NCBI GenBank assembly: GCA_024280585.1
Contig: JAJRPW010000109.1
Coordinates: forward strand, 1 to 30,793
Origin: Alphaproteobacteria bacterium
GTDB taxonomy: Bacteria > Pseudomonadota > Alphaproteobacteria > Rickettsiales > UBA6187
Length of the DNA stretch: 30,793 nt
Direction of reading: 5' to 3'
The first letter of the stretch is position 1. Every line of letters begins with the position of its first letter. Of the stretch, positions 16,531-23,928 are shown piece after piece. The translations under genes were made by a program, and so were the position numbers. The notes beneath the pieces are model-generated. The model saw only the letters and a program-made list of their open reading frames with translations. It did not search any database and was not told the DNA's origin.

Positions 16531-17829
16531 TTATCTCATGAAGCCGCTGTCTTTTTCCGAGCTTATTTCTGGAGTAGCATCAGGCGCACTTGTTTCAGCG
16601 CTATGGTGATTACGACGGTGTTTATGACGGTGTTCGCGGGGCTGTGGCTCTTTGTTTAACCCCTCCACAAGGATTGATAGCTCGTTGGCTTGAACCCTTG
16701 CATCTTGTTTTTGTTCTTTTCGTGACGGCTGGCCTTCTATGTGGAGATGTTTGCGGCCATTGCGGTACCAACCTCTGTGTTTTGGTTCCTCGGCTGCTTC
16801 TAGAGCCTTGGTTGTAAATAAAGATGCATTATGTTCGTTATCATTTATATCTTTATTCTTATTACCAACTTTGCCGCGATTATGACGGCGACTGGTACCG
16901 ATATGATGCCTGGGCTCTTCTGATGCTAAAGGCGTGATGGAAGCATATGTAGGCTCTTCGGAATCCGCACGTTTTCCTAGCCTTGGTATAGCGTTATTTT
17001 CATCAACGGAAGTGCCTAGATTTTCTGCATCAGGATGATCGGCGAATACATTGGCGTATATGCCTTCTTGTGATTCTTGAGGGTTTTTTATAAGCTCATC
17101 ATATGGCTCATTTTGAGCTGCTAGCTCGTCCAGATCCATGTATATTTCTTCAGCTGGTTGTAGTGAGTCAATACCAACATAATTTACTTCTTCTTCGTCT
17201 GCGGGAGTTACTATGCGGTCATATGGTGAATTCTCAGGTGGAAGTCTGTCTTGGGTGTAATCATATATATTTTCTTGTCCTTCCAGGGCTTGATTCGGAG
17301 TGATATAGTTTGTCTGGTTATTTTCCACAAGCTCGTCAATACCTACATAGCTTCCTTCCGAAGTGGATTCTTGAATATCCATATCAGATTCAGTGGAATG
17401 TTGGTTAAAATATCTTGCGCCAGATATTGATCCTAGTTGACTGTCTGATAGAGTTGAGGTTTTTCTGCGGCCTACATCCTGGATTGATGGGTTGTCCGCT
17501 GCACTTGGAGGAGCTGATTCGCTCAGTGGAGTGGATTCGACACTGCTAGTTTGTTCCTGGTTAAAATTAAAATGCTGCAAATCCTCAGCAGGGATTTCAG
17601 CAAGATATTCTCTTTGTGCGTCAGATAATTTAATTGGAGCATATTCATTTGAATGATCCTGTACTGGTGGTTTAGCAGCGGCAAAAGAGTTTGGTTGTTT
17701 TGGTATAGGAGCGTTTTGCGGTTGGTTTTCTTTATCTGCTGGATCATAGTCAAGGTCTTTGGCGGAGCCTGATCTGCTCAAAGCATTTTTAAATCTTCCT
17801 AATATTGATCCTTTTTTAGGTTTAGCCAT
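16531..17829 (-). CDS. disordered protein with repeated YxxI/L/V tyrosine motifs (candidate EPIYA/ITIM-like effector)
   Basis: A 432-residue acidic, low-complexity protein with no recognised folded domain. Tyrosines recur in short acidic contexts followed at +3 by a hydrophobic residue: Y63 (NEYAPI), Y161 (GSYVGIDEL), Y203 (SPYDRI), Y217 (VNYVGIDSL), Y230 (EEIYMDLDEL), Y243 (EPYDEL), Y258 (EGIYANV) and Y295 (EPTYASI). EGIYA and EPTYA are one or two residues from EPIYA, the tyrosine-phosphorylation motif of effectors such as CagA, Tarp and BepD-F; VNYVGI and SPYDRI fit the ITIM consensus. The C-terminus is rich in Arg, His and Lys (REHRHKHRRNHH), compatible with, but not proof of, a type IV secretion signal. 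An AAGGATTTTT ribosome site precedes the ATG. It is the second gene of an operon with the 210-aa protein. Sorting-type YxxPhi motifs are an alternative reading. Confidence 0.6.
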   Translation of the reverse strand: MAKPKKGSILGRFKNALSRSGSAKDLDYDPADKENQPQNAPIPKQPNSFAAAKPPVQDHSNEYAPIKLSDAQREYLAEIPAEDLQHFNFNQEQTSSVESTPLSESAPPSAADNPSIQDVGRRKTSTLSDSQLGSISGARYFNQHSTESDMDIQESTSEGSYVGIDELVENNQTNYITPNQALEGQENIYDYTQDRLPPENSPYDRIVTPADEEEVNYVGIDSLQPAEEIYMDLDELAAQNEPYDELIKNPQESQEGIYANVFADHPDAENLGTSVDENNAIPRLGKRADSEEPTYASITPLASEEPRHHIGTSRRHNRGKVGNKNKDINDNEHNASLFTTKALEAAEEPKHRGWYRNGRKHLHIEGQPSRKEQKQDARVQANELSILVEGLNKEPQPREHRHKHRRNHHSAETSAPDATPEISSEKDSGFMR

Positions 17830-17837
17830 AAAAATCC

Positions 17838-18470
17838 TTATATTTCACGCTGAGAGCCGTTATTTTTTCCATCAATTTTTTCCTGGAAAAATTTTGTTTT
17901 ATCCTGAAATTCTTTACGGGAATCTGCTTTTTTGGCGTTAGTCTCAAGAATTTCGATTTGATCGAAATAATGCCGAGAGTCACTTTGTAATAGAAATCCT
18001 GATAAAGGCGTGAACAAGCCTGGCAAGAAGGATATATGTGGTTCTGTAGTCTTTATTTGCCGCCCTCGACCTACAATAATGTCTTTATCTTCAATGGTAT
18101 ATTGTAGATCTTTGGTTCCATTAAATGCAGGAAGTGATTCATATTCATCGCCGCCGGAAAGCTGGCTGATATGAACTTCGTTTTGTGCAAAACCTTCTCG
18201 GTTAGCCGGTAAATCGTCGATTATGTATACTAAATCTTCCGCATATAGCAAATCAGTGCTGCTTTTTCTAAGCTGGCTTTGTTTAGCAGGTTTTCTTGGG
18301 GCTTTTGCGCTATGGGTTTCTTTGAGCGGCTCATTAATCGTGAATTTATTAAGGCGGGCATGGGATACAGGTGATAATACGCCAGAAGCGAAGGCGCTTA
18401 TTATAACACCGTTCGTTAATGCATTGTTCTTTAATTGATCAACACGAGTTGTTTTGTCGCCTACAGCCAT
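17838..18470 (-). CDS. hypothetical protein (210 aa), first gene of the tyrosine-motif operon
   Basis: No known family. There is a mildly hydrophobic N-terminal stretch (ALTNGVIISAFASGVLSP, 17-34), a basic linker, then an acidic segment with clustered tyrosines: LLYAEDLVYIIDDL (74-87), DEYESL (109-113) and LQYTIEDK. The C-terminus is charged and helical. It ends 8 bp before the start of the 432-residue protein, so the two are almost certainly co-transcribed and may work together, for instance as effector and partner or as two effectors. Both lie between portal and prohead protease and run against them. Confidence 0.6.
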   Translation of the reverse strand: MAVGDKTTRVDQLKNNALTNGVIISAFASGVLSPVSHARLNKFTINEPLKETHSAKAPRKPAKQSQLRKSSTDLLYAEDLVYIIDDLPANREGFAQNEVHISQLSGGDEYESLPAFNGTKDLQYTIEDKDIIVGRGRQIKTTEPHISFLPGLFTPLSGFLLQSDSRHYFDQIEILETNAKKADSRKEFQDKTKFFQEKIDGKNNGSQREI

Positions 18471-18502
18471 GATTTTCTTATTCCTAAATTAATAACATTT
18501 TA

Positions 18503-18531
18503 ATTATATCATAAAAATGTAACAAATGCAA
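18503..18531 (-). promoter_or_regulatory. sigma70-type promoter of the tyrosine-motif operon
   Basis: On the reverse strand TTGCAT (18531-18526) and TATAAT (18508-18503) are separated by 17 bp, with TGA before the -10 box. The same TTGCAT-17-TATAAT arrangement precedes the duplicated gene pair at 25907. Confidence 0.75.
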
Positions 18532-18579
18532 GTATTTGCTGCTTTTTTGTTACATAGCAAAACGTATCGGAGAAAAAAT

Positions 18580-19218
18580 ATGATTGAACAAATTGAAAAC
18601 AAACAAATGGACATCAGTTTCGCACTGAAAGCACTCGAAGAAGATGGAGTTTTTTCAGGTTATGCATCAGTTTTTGATGTGGTTGACAGCCAACGTGATG
18701 TCATAAAAAAAGGAGCTTTTTCCAACAGTATTCACGATAGAATAGATGGGGTAAAACTTCTTTGGCAACATCAAGTTGACCAGCCAATAGGTTGTTTTAC
18801 AAAGATAATTGAGGACTCGTACGGGCTTTTCGTCGAAGGGAAGTTATTGCTGGATGTCCAACGCGGCAAAGAAGCTTATTCATTGCTAAAATCTGGAGCT
18901 TTAAAGGGATTAAGCATCGGATATGCAGTAGTTGATGCGCATATCGACGATGAAGGCTTGATTCGTATCATCACTGAAGTTGATTTATTCGAAGTTAGTT
19001 TAGTAACATTCCCTGCAAATGAAGGCGCTAATGTCACCAACGTCAAAGGGAAATTGCCAAAAAGCACAAGAGAATTCGAAAAATTCTTGCGTAAGAGTGG
19101 TTTTTCACGTACACATTCTAAATCTATAGTTGCAAAGGGTTTTAAAGAGTCTTTACAGGACGACTTTTTTGAACTGGAAGAGTCAATAGCTAAATTGATC
19201 GAAATTATTAACAGCTAA
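18580..19218 (+). CDS. HK97-family prohead protease
   Basis: The start at 18580 is chosen for its CGGAGA ribosome site and because family members begin near here; an upstream ATG at 18526 lies in the divergent promoter. The protein has 212 residues. Family S78 features are FSGYASVFDVVDSQRDVI, the catalytic His in LLWQHQ, and the catalytic Ser in LKGLSIGYAV, followed by EVDLFEVSLVTFPANEGANV. It cleaves the capsid delta domain during head maturation. Order portal-protease-capsid is conserved once the inserted reverse operon is ignored. Confidence 0.95.
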   Translation: MIEQIENKQMDISFALKALEEDGVFSGYASVFDVVDSQRDVIKKGAFSNSIHDRIDGVKLLWQHQVDQPIGCFTKIIEDSYGLFVEGKLLLDVQRGKEAYSLLKSGALKGLSIGYAVVDAHIDDEGLIRIITEVDLFEVSLVTFPANEGANVTNVKGKLPKSTREFEKFLRKSGFSRTHSKSIVAKGFKESLQDDFFELEESIAKLIEIINS

Positions 19219-19230
19219 ATTCAGGAAATT

Positions 19231-19707
19231 ATGTCAACCAGAAACAGACTTACGGATATATTGTTAGATTATTGGGAAGAAGTAAGGGGTGATAGGAGAT
19301 ACCCCCCATTCGATGAGTTTGATAAAAAAAAACTCGGTAGCGTCTGGGATAATGTTTTTATAATTTCCGTAACCTATCTAACGGGCGGTACTCATCCGGT
19401 TTTTCATAATGAATATATTGGAAAAAATCTTGACCATGAATGGCTAAAAAATAATTCCGGGAAATATGTTCGAGAGCTTGTAGTTGGCATGCTCGATTCG
19501 GTATATGAAAAATATAACAATATTATCAATGGTTGCGAGCCTTTGTACGAAGAAAATGCTTTTCAAAATAAAGAGGGAAAAGCTTTGAAATACCGACAGG
19601 TTTTATTGCCATTTGGCGACCATGACGCAGGTGAGGTCACTCATATCGTAGGCGGAATGAGATTCATAGCAGATGATGAATTGGAAAAAATCGGCGGCGA
19701 TAAGTAG
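19231..19707 (+). CDS. PAS_5 (DUF1369)-type protein
   Basis: A 158-residue protein matching the alphaproteobacterial PAS_5 family: LLDYWEEVRGDRRYPPFDEF near the start, NEYIGKNL and a closing VTHIVGGMRFIADDE. Family members are small single-domain PAS-like proteins, often of unknown signal and partner. It sits 12 bp after the protease with its own ribosome site (AGGAAATT), between protease and capsid, which is not a standard phage position. It is followed by tandem terminators. It may be a sensor or regulatory cargo. Confidence 0.75.
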   Translation: MSTRNRLTDILLDYWEEVRGDRRYPPFDEFDKKKLGSVWDNVFIISVTYLTGGTHPVFHNEYIGKNLDHEWLKNNSGKYVRELVVGMLDSVYEKYNNIINGCEPLYEENAFQNKEGKALKYRQVLLPFGDHDAGEVTHIVGGMRFIADDELEKIGGDK

Positions 19708-19735
19708 AATACAGAAGAATTATTTAATTTTTTAC

Positions 19736-19755
19736 CCTGCGGGATGCGGGTTTTT
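19736..19755 (+). terminator. rho-independent terminator, first of a tandem pair
   Basis: CCTGC-GGGAT-GCGGG stem-loop followed by TTTTT, just after the PAS_5 gene. Confidence 0.6.
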
Positions 19756-19777
19756 CTTATGGTGGTTATGTTTAAAA

Positions 19778-19803
19778 GTCTGGCGAGATGCCGGGCTTTT
19801 TTT
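19778..19803 (+). terminator. rho-independent terminator, second of a tandem pair
   Basis: GTCTGGC-GAGAT-GCCGGGC forms a 7-bp stem with GU pairs, followed by seven Ts. It isolates the capsid gene from upstream transcription. Confidence 0.75.
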
Positions 19804-19811
19804 GTTGTGGG

Positions 19812-19840
19812 GTCATCCCGCGGTCAAGCCGCAGTATGAC
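19812..19840. repeat. short REP-like palindrome
   Basis: GTCAT...ATGAC outer and GCGG...CCGC inner arms. A degenerate relative (CGGTCAAGTCTAAGTATGACG) lies near 29618-29638. Confidence 0.55.
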
Positions 19841-19888
19841 GGAAAAAATAATCATCATTTTCATTTTTTAACCTAAAAGGAGCAAGTT

Positions 19889-21085
19889 ATGTCTATAACT
19901 GAAGTCAAAGCTCGTGTGGATCAATTAGGTTCCGCATGGGAGCAATTTAAAAAAGTAAACGATCAACGCCTTAAGGAAGTTGAGAATAAAGGGGCTTCTG
20001 ACCCTTTAACCGATCAACATTTAAACCGTGTTAATGCTAAATTGGATGAGTATAAAGAGCGTGTAAACAAAATGGAAGCAGCTCTTAGCCGCCCTAGTTT
20101 TGGTAGCGTATCTGGTTATAAATTTGAAGATTCAGCAGTAAGCGCACATAAAGAAGCTTTCTGCAACTACCTTAGAAAAGGTGTTGAAGGTGACTTGTGT
20201 AATTTGGAAACTAAAGCACTTTCTGCAGCTTCTGACCCAGATGGCGGATATTTAGTTTCTCCGCAAATCTCTGAAACTATCGTGAAAGCAATTTTTGAAA
20301 CATCACCAATGAGAAAAGTTGCAAACGTGCAAACCATCTCTTCCGATGCTTTGGAAATTCTGCAGGATAATTCAGAGGCGGTCGCTGGTTGGACTACTGA
20401 GTCCGGCGCGGTATCTGATACTGCAACTCCGACTTTGGCCAAGAAAAGTATTCCAGTTCATGAGCTTTATGCACAACCAAAAGCCACACAGAAATTAATT
20501 GATGACTCATCAGTTGATATCGAAGCTTGGCTGGCCGAAAAAATCTCTGATATTTTCTCCAAGAAAGAAAATACAGCGTTTGTTTCAGGCGACGGTGTGG
20601 GCAAACCAAGGGGCATATTGACTTATACTTCAGGCACTAGCTGGGGTGAAATCGAACAAGTTGCTTCTGGTTCTAACGGAGTTGCAACTGCTGATACAAT
20701 CATCGAATTATATTACTCATTGAAAGAAGATTATGCGGTAAATGCAAGCTTCTTGATGAATAGAGGTATGATTGAGGATATTCGTCAGCTAAAAGATACG
20801 ACTAACCAGTATCTATGGAATCCAGGCTTAGCTGTTGGCGCACCGGACACTCTTATGGGCGTTCCTGTGTTGCAAGCGGCTGATATGCCAGTTCCTGCAA
20901 CTGACAGCTTGTCTATCGCTGTTGGTGACTTCAAAGCAGCTTACCAAATCGTGGATAGAACCGGAGTTCGCGTGCTGCGTGACCCATTCACTGACAAACC
21001 GTTTGTTAAGTTCTACTCAACAAAACGAGTAGGCGGTGATGTGGTTAACTTCGAGGCTATCAAGTTGATGAAATTAGGTTCTTAG
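19889..21085 (+). CDS. HK97-family major capsid protein
   Basis: A 398-residue capsid protein. Residues 1-70 form the coiled-coil scaffolding delta domain removed by the prohead protease. The shell domain starts near LSAASDPDGGYLVSP, followed by ISETIVKAIFETSPMRKVA, VHELYAQPKATQKLIDDS and GKPRGILTY. The AAAAGGAGC ribosome site and an isolated position between tandem terminators upstream and a strong terminator downstream fit a gene expressed at higher level than its neighbours. Confidence 0.96.
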   Translation: MSITEVKARVDQLGSAWEQFKKVNDQRLKEVENKGASDPLTDQHLNRVNAKLDEYKERVNKMEAALSRPSFGSVSGYKFEDSAVSAHKEAFCNYLRKGVEGDLCNLETKALSAASDPDGGYLVSPQISETIVKAIFETSPMRKVANVQTISSDALEILQDNSEAVAGWTTESGAVSDTATPTLAKKSIPVHELYAQPKATQKLIDDSSVDIEAWLAEKISDIFSKKENTAFVSGDGVGKPRGILTYTSGTSWGEIEQVASGSNGVATADTIIELYYSLKEDYAVNASFLMNRGMIEDIRQLKDTTNQYLWNPGLAVGAPDTLMGVPVLQAADMPVPATDSLSIAVGDFKAAYQIVDRTGVRVLRDPFTDKPFVKFYSTKRVGGDVVNFEAIKLMKLGS

Positions 21086-21188
21086 GTTGCCGGTAAAAAG
21101 ATGTTGATCAATGGCTTTATATAGTCTATTATGGTAGGTAAGGGACAAAAAGGAGTATTTTCCTAACTGCCCCTCGTGTTTAGTGAAA

Positions 21189-21281
21189 CTAATCTATGAG
21201 TTCGAGAACTCTTCTGACTAATTCCACCAACAGCGCGGCTATCTTTAGTAGCCGCGCTGTTTTATCTTGAAGTGGTTTCAT
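21189..21281 (-). CDS. 30-residue amphipathic peptide (type I toxin-like)
   Basis: The ATG at 21281 on the reverse strand follows an almost ideal ribosome site, AAGGAGG with a 6-nt spacer. The product is MKPLQDKTARLLKIAALLVE followed by LVRRVLELID: a charged head and an amphipathic helix of about 20 residues. Short peptides of this shape are typical of type I toxin-antitoxin loci, where folding of the mRNA hides the ribosome site. A perfect 13-bp hairpin lies within the coding region and also serves as the capsid-gene terminator on the other strand. The reading frame could still be incidental. Confidence 0.45.
   Translation of the reverse strand: MKPLQDKTARLLKIAALLVELVRRVLELID
21229..21263 (+). 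terminator. strong terminator downstream of the capsid gene
   Basis: AACAGCGCGGCTA pairs perfectly with TAGCCGCGCTGTT (13 bp) across a 7-nt loop, ending in TTTT on the forward strand. Confidence 0.75.
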
Positions 21282-21472
21282 AAAAAACCTCCTTAAGAAG
21301 GGTTAATGAAATCCTGTACTTACAAGAACAACGGGCTTAAGTAGCCTTACCTATTCCCGCCATTCCTGGCAGGAGTCTTATGGTTTACCCATAAGACAGG
21401 ACTATATTAGCATTGTTTTATTGTTGATCAACATCTTTACTGTCTGTTGGAGGAAAAATTCTCAATGCACTA

Positions 21473-21501
21473 TTGACTTGGCCGGCTAGTTTAAATAACC
21501 T
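21473..21501 (+). promoter_or_regulatory. possible promoter of the TerB-like gene
   Basis: TTGACT (21473-21478) and TAACCT (21496-21501) are 17 bp apart. The -35 is near consensus, the -10 poor. Confidence 0.35.
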
Positions 21502-21533
21502 TGTTCTAACGGAATTAGTTAGAGAGGCTATGA

Positions 21534-21992
21534 ATGAAACCAGTTAATGATAGCGCATTTGCAATGTGGCGGTGTTTAGTCGCATTCGCTTATATTGACG
21601 GAAAATTTACCGATGAAGAAAAAGAATTATTGGAATCTCACTTTGAGAATGTTGCTTTTAATCCAAAGCAACGCAAAATTATTAATAATGATTTTGAAAC
21701 AGGTGAGGTGAAATTCGATGAAATATACCCCCTTGTCACAAATAAACAAGATCGTATGAACCTGATTAATATCGGGCGGGTCTTGTTTTATTCGGACGGA
21801 GAGTTTTCCTGGCAGGAAAGAGATGCCATGGATAAACTACTCAGTGATTATATAGACGGAATGGATAAAGATGCTGTGCTTTATGAGGCAAAAGAACAAT
21901 TGCCCGATGAAGAGTTGTCAAAAATTCATAAAAACTCTGATAATCCAATCAAAGGTATAGTCGATTACATAGATGATTTTTTATCCTCATGA
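21534..21992 (+). CDS. TerB/DjlA-N-like helical protein
   Basis: A 152-residue helical protein with the TerB-type pattern AFAYIDGKFTDEEKELLESH (17-36) repeated more loosely as VLFYSDGEFSWQERDAMDKL. These acidic helical repeats occur in TerB (tellurite/phage-stress associated), DjlA N-terminal domains and related proteins. The precise role is unknown. It lies between capsid and decoration genes, behind the capsid terminator and with a possible promoter of its own, so it looks like accessory cargo. It is not a normal head gene. Confidence 0.65.
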   Translation: MKPVNDSAFAMWRCLVAFAYIDGKFTDEEKELLESHFENVAFNPKQRKIINNDFETGEVKFDEIYPLVTNKQDRMNLINIGRVLFYSDGEFSWQERDAMDKLLSDYIDGMDKDAVLYEAKEQLPDEELSKIHKNSDNPIKGIVDYIDDFLSS

Positions 21993-22057
21993 CTGGTAAG
22001 TTGCCCGTTGATAGAGAGATTTTTTCTCCTTTTAATTTTTATAAAAAGGAGAAAATC

Positions 22058-22462
22058 ATGAATGATTTACATAATAACGTGAAAGCCGAAGTGGCTTTGA
22101 ATACGACTGCTATTTCGACTAATACTACCACTGTCGGTAATATTATTGATATGCAGGGTTACGGCTCGATTGAATTCATAATACAATCAGGCACTTTGAC
22201 CGATGGTACTTATACGCCATTAATCGAAGAAGGTGCTGTTGCTAACTTAAGCGATGCTGCCGCTGTTGCCGATGCCGATTTACTTGGAACTGAAGCTGCT
22301 GCAGTTTTTGCTGCAACCGATGATAATACAGTTAAAAAGCTTGGATATATAGGCAATAGCCGCTATATCAGGATTTCTATCGTATCGGCAAGTACTACTT
22401 CAGGCGGTACTTTATCGGCTGTTTCTGTAAAAGGAAATGCGGGCGATATGCCTGTGGCCTAA
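22058..22462 (+). CDS. phage structural protein, probably capsid decoration type
   Basis: The start at 22058 follows AAAAGGAGAAAATC; an upstream frame opening at 21989 overlaps the TerB-like gene and is unlikely. The 134-residue product (LHNNVKAEVALNTTAI, then GYGSIEFIIQSGTLTDGTYT, then KLGYIGNSRYIRISI) matches a beta-rich protein commonly encoded just downstream of major capsid genes in siphophages. Decoration of the shell is an inference from position and fold type. Confidence 0.7.
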   Translation: MNDLHNNVKAEVALNTTAISTNTTTVGNIIDMQGYGSIEFIIQSGTLTDGTYTPLIEEGAVANLSDAAAVADADLLGTEAAAVFAATDDNTVKKLGYIGNSRYIRISIVSASTTSGGTLSAVSVKGNAGDMPVA

Positions 22463-22481
22463 AGGAAATGGTTGGTAAATC

Positions 22482-22502
22482 CCTTCTCCCTTTGGGAGAA
22501 GG
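22482..22502. repeat. short CCTTCTCCC...GGGAGAAGG palindrome
   Basis: CCTTCTCCC-TTT-GGGAGAAGG. The same core occurs in the repeats at 28470 and 29539. Confidence 0.75.
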
Positions 22503-22504
22503 TT

Positions 22505-22649
22505 AGGTTCTGTTGTGAATTTTTCCATAGTAGCCTGCAAATGCCGATTTTCTGCGCTTGTTGTTTCTCAAGTACTTTTACGTACGTTGCGATACGGTTC
22601 TCAAAAACCAGCATTTTCGGCTCACTCTGGAAATTTCACAACAAAACCT
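22505..22649. repeat. large palindromic element
   Basis: AGGTTCTGTTGTGAATTTTT(CCA) pairs with (TGG)AAATTTCACAACAAAACCT. The centre has CTCAAGTACTTTTACGTACG, related to the cores of the other large palindromes. Its right end meets the stop codon of the reverse-strand RcdA-like gene. Confidence 0.85.
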
Positions 22650-23079
22650 AGGTAATATTCTTTTCTAGGTCGGACATAATCGAGTTTTCCATGCGTTTTA
22701 TACGACTATGAAGCAAAGAGCTTTTTTGCAGAAGCTGGTGAACTGTCTCGTTTAACGTGGCGTAAATTGAATCGTTATGGCTATATTCAGCTTCGAATTC
22801 AGCCATGCGAAATTCATCTCTCCTTATATCTTCGAGTGTTAATTCGCCCTGCTCAACAGCCTTACACATCAAAAGCCAACCCAGAACACTGGTAAGTTGA
22901 GTGGTAACAGTCGACATTGCAAGAGTGTAGGCAATACTGTCCTCGCGGCTTAATTGCAGCTTATCAATGCGACCCTTATTCTCGAAATAATCACGCGAAA
23001 AAATTAGGAGAGTTATTGTTTCCTTGTAACTCTTCTCCAAAAATCTAAACAAATTCTTACATTTATCATCGTGAGTCAT
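22648..23079 (-). CDS. DUF1465/RcdA-like protein
   Basis: A 143-residue helical protein with the family pattern of alphaproteobacterial DUF1465, which includes Caulobacter RcdA, an adaptor in regulated degradation of the master regulator CtrA. Seen are YKETITLLIFSRDYFENKG (18-36), LSREDSIAYTLAMSTVTTQL (43-62) and VLGWLLMCKAVEQGELTLED (65-84). CtrA controls GTA expression in several alphaproteobacteria, so this homologue within a GTA-like cluster is suggestive; adaptor activity is not shown. It has its own promoter and an AGGAG ribosome site, and runs against the structural genes. Confidence 0.65.
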   Translation of the reverse strand: MTHDDKCKNLFRFLEKSYKETITLLIFSRDYFENKGRIDKLQLSREDSIAYTLAMSTVTTQLTSVLGWLLMCKAVEQGELTLEDIRRDEFRMAEFEAEYSHNDSIYATLNETVHQLLQKSSLLHSRIKRMENSIMSDLEKNIT

Positions 23080-23098
23080 AATGTGCTCCTACCCTTTT

Positions 23099-23127
23099 AT
23101 TGTAACATAAATTTGGCAAAAAGTCTT
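23099..23127 (-). promoter_or_regulatory. probable promoter of the RcdA-like gene
   Basis: On the reverse strand AAGACT (23127-23122) and TACAAT (23104-23099) are separated by 17 bp. The -10 context TGTTACAAT resembles that of the Fic-like gene. Confidence 0.5.
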
Positions 23128-23253
23128 GTTTTGCAGGGTTTTTTGAGGATTTAATCAACTAATGATTGGTTTTTTGGATAAGATATTCGATCGAAAATTG
23201 TATTAGGGGCGAATGTTGTATCTGTTGTAAGTAGATATGTATTTATTTTATAA

Positions 23254-23291
23254 CCCCTCACCCTAACCCTCTCCCCAAGCAGGGAGATGGG
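23254..23291. repeat. short CCCCTCACCC...GGGAGATGGG repeat
   Basis: Intergenic copy of the repeat found inside the terminase gene. Confidence 0.8.
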
Positions 23292-23331
23292 ATCAAACAG
23301 AGATTTATACAAAAAATTAATGAGGTAAAAA

Positions 23332-23733
23332 ATGGTTATTAAAAACCCACAACAGGTAAAAATTATGGAGTTGGCGGATGAAGTTCAGGCGCAATTCGAA
23401 GCAATTGGCAAGGATCTCAAAAATCAGATTATCGAGGATTTTAATAAAATTCTTGTAGGTGATTTGGAGGATATCAGAAAAATTATCCAAAAAATCGTCA
23501 AAGCGCAGCAAAAGAAACTGGCTGGAGATTTGAGGTTTGATTTAAATAGTCAGCTGGATAAAAAATTCGGAGAGAGCGTCCTGGGCGGAATATTAAAGGA
23601 AGTAGTCAATGTCGGAATAGGCGTTAATTCCGGCAAGGATAAGATCAGAACCCCGGATTTCAACCCATCTTTGAGCCAGTCTTTTTCGGATATTGGACGT
23701 TCAATAGCGCGCTCGCAGGTGAGAAATAGCTAG
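23332..23733 (+). CDS. hypothetical phage-cluster protein (133 aa), helical
   Basis: The N-terminal 70 residues are helical and coiled-coil-like (MELADEVQAQFEAIGKDL and on). A Gly-rich segment follows, LDKKFGESVLGGILKEVVNV, ending in polar sequence. No firm family. Short helical-plus-Gly-rich proteins of this kind include mini tape measures of GTA-like tails, but its position before the connector genes is wrong for that role. It begins after a GAGGTAAAAA ribosome site and is 9 bp from the next gene, so it belongs to the head-tail transcript. Confidence 0.6.
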   Translation: MVIKNPQQVKIMELADEVQAQFEAIGKDLKNQIIEDFNKILVGDLEDIRKIIQKIVKAQQKKLAGDLRFDLNSQLDKKFGESVLGGILKEVVNVGIGVNSGKDKIRTPDFNPSLSQSFSDIGRSIARSQVRNS

Positions 23734-23742
23734 GAGGGCAAA

Positions 23743-23925
23743 ATGACCTTAGTAAAAATGATCGAAACAAGAAAAGGCAGTGAAGATGGATTCACAGTTA
23801 AACAGTATCAGCGCGGCGAAATTTATGACATCCGAGAAGGGCTGGCGCGCTCGTTTTTCGCGGCCGGATTCGGAATAAAACCTACCAAAAAACAAGAGAA
23901 ATATTTCAACATAAAAAGGAGCTAA
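23743..23925 (+). CDS. small phage head-associated protein (60 aa)
   Basis: MTLVKMIETRKGSEDGFTVK and the following KQYQRGEIYDI and LARSFFAAGFG match a small conserved phage protein commonly encoded next to capsid and connector genes. No function is assigned. It has a GGAGG ribosome site and lies 3 bp before the connector gene. Confidence 0.7.
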   Translation: MTLVKMIETRKGSEDGFTVKQYQRGEIYDIREGLARSFFAAGFGIKPTKKQEKYFNIKRS

Positions 23926-23928
23926 AAA

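Larger units (their letters stand above)
21098..21437 (-). ncRNA. 340-bp structured element with complementary ends, carrying a peptide gene on the reverse strand
   Basis: AAGATGTTGATCAA (21098-21111) and TTGATCAACATCTT (21424-21437) are perfect 14-bp inverted repeats. Nested inside are ATATAGTC/GACTATAT and TAGGTAAGG/CCTTACCTA. The reverse strand also forms GTCTTATGG-GTAAA-CCATAAGAC and CCTGCCA-GGAA-TGGCGGG (GNRA loop; one pair is GU on this strand but a CA mismatch on the other, which favours a reverse-strand RNA). AACCCTT can pair across the ribosome site of the peptide gene. It reads as a folded mRNA/ncRNA with closed ends or as a MITE-like insertion. No similar known RNA family is recognised. 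Confidence 0.5.

Noticed and set aside
21100..21437. tmRNA or tRNA-like gene (paired ends, GTTCGA and CCACCA on the forward strand)
   Set aside because: The GTTCGA stem does not form a proper T-arm, the CCACCA is not placed after an acceptor stem, and no tag-peptide reading frame is present.
21989..22057. Longer N-terminus for the decoration-type protein
   Set aside because: The frame opening overlaps the TerB-like stop, while an AAAAGGAG ribosome site sits directly before the ATG at 22058.
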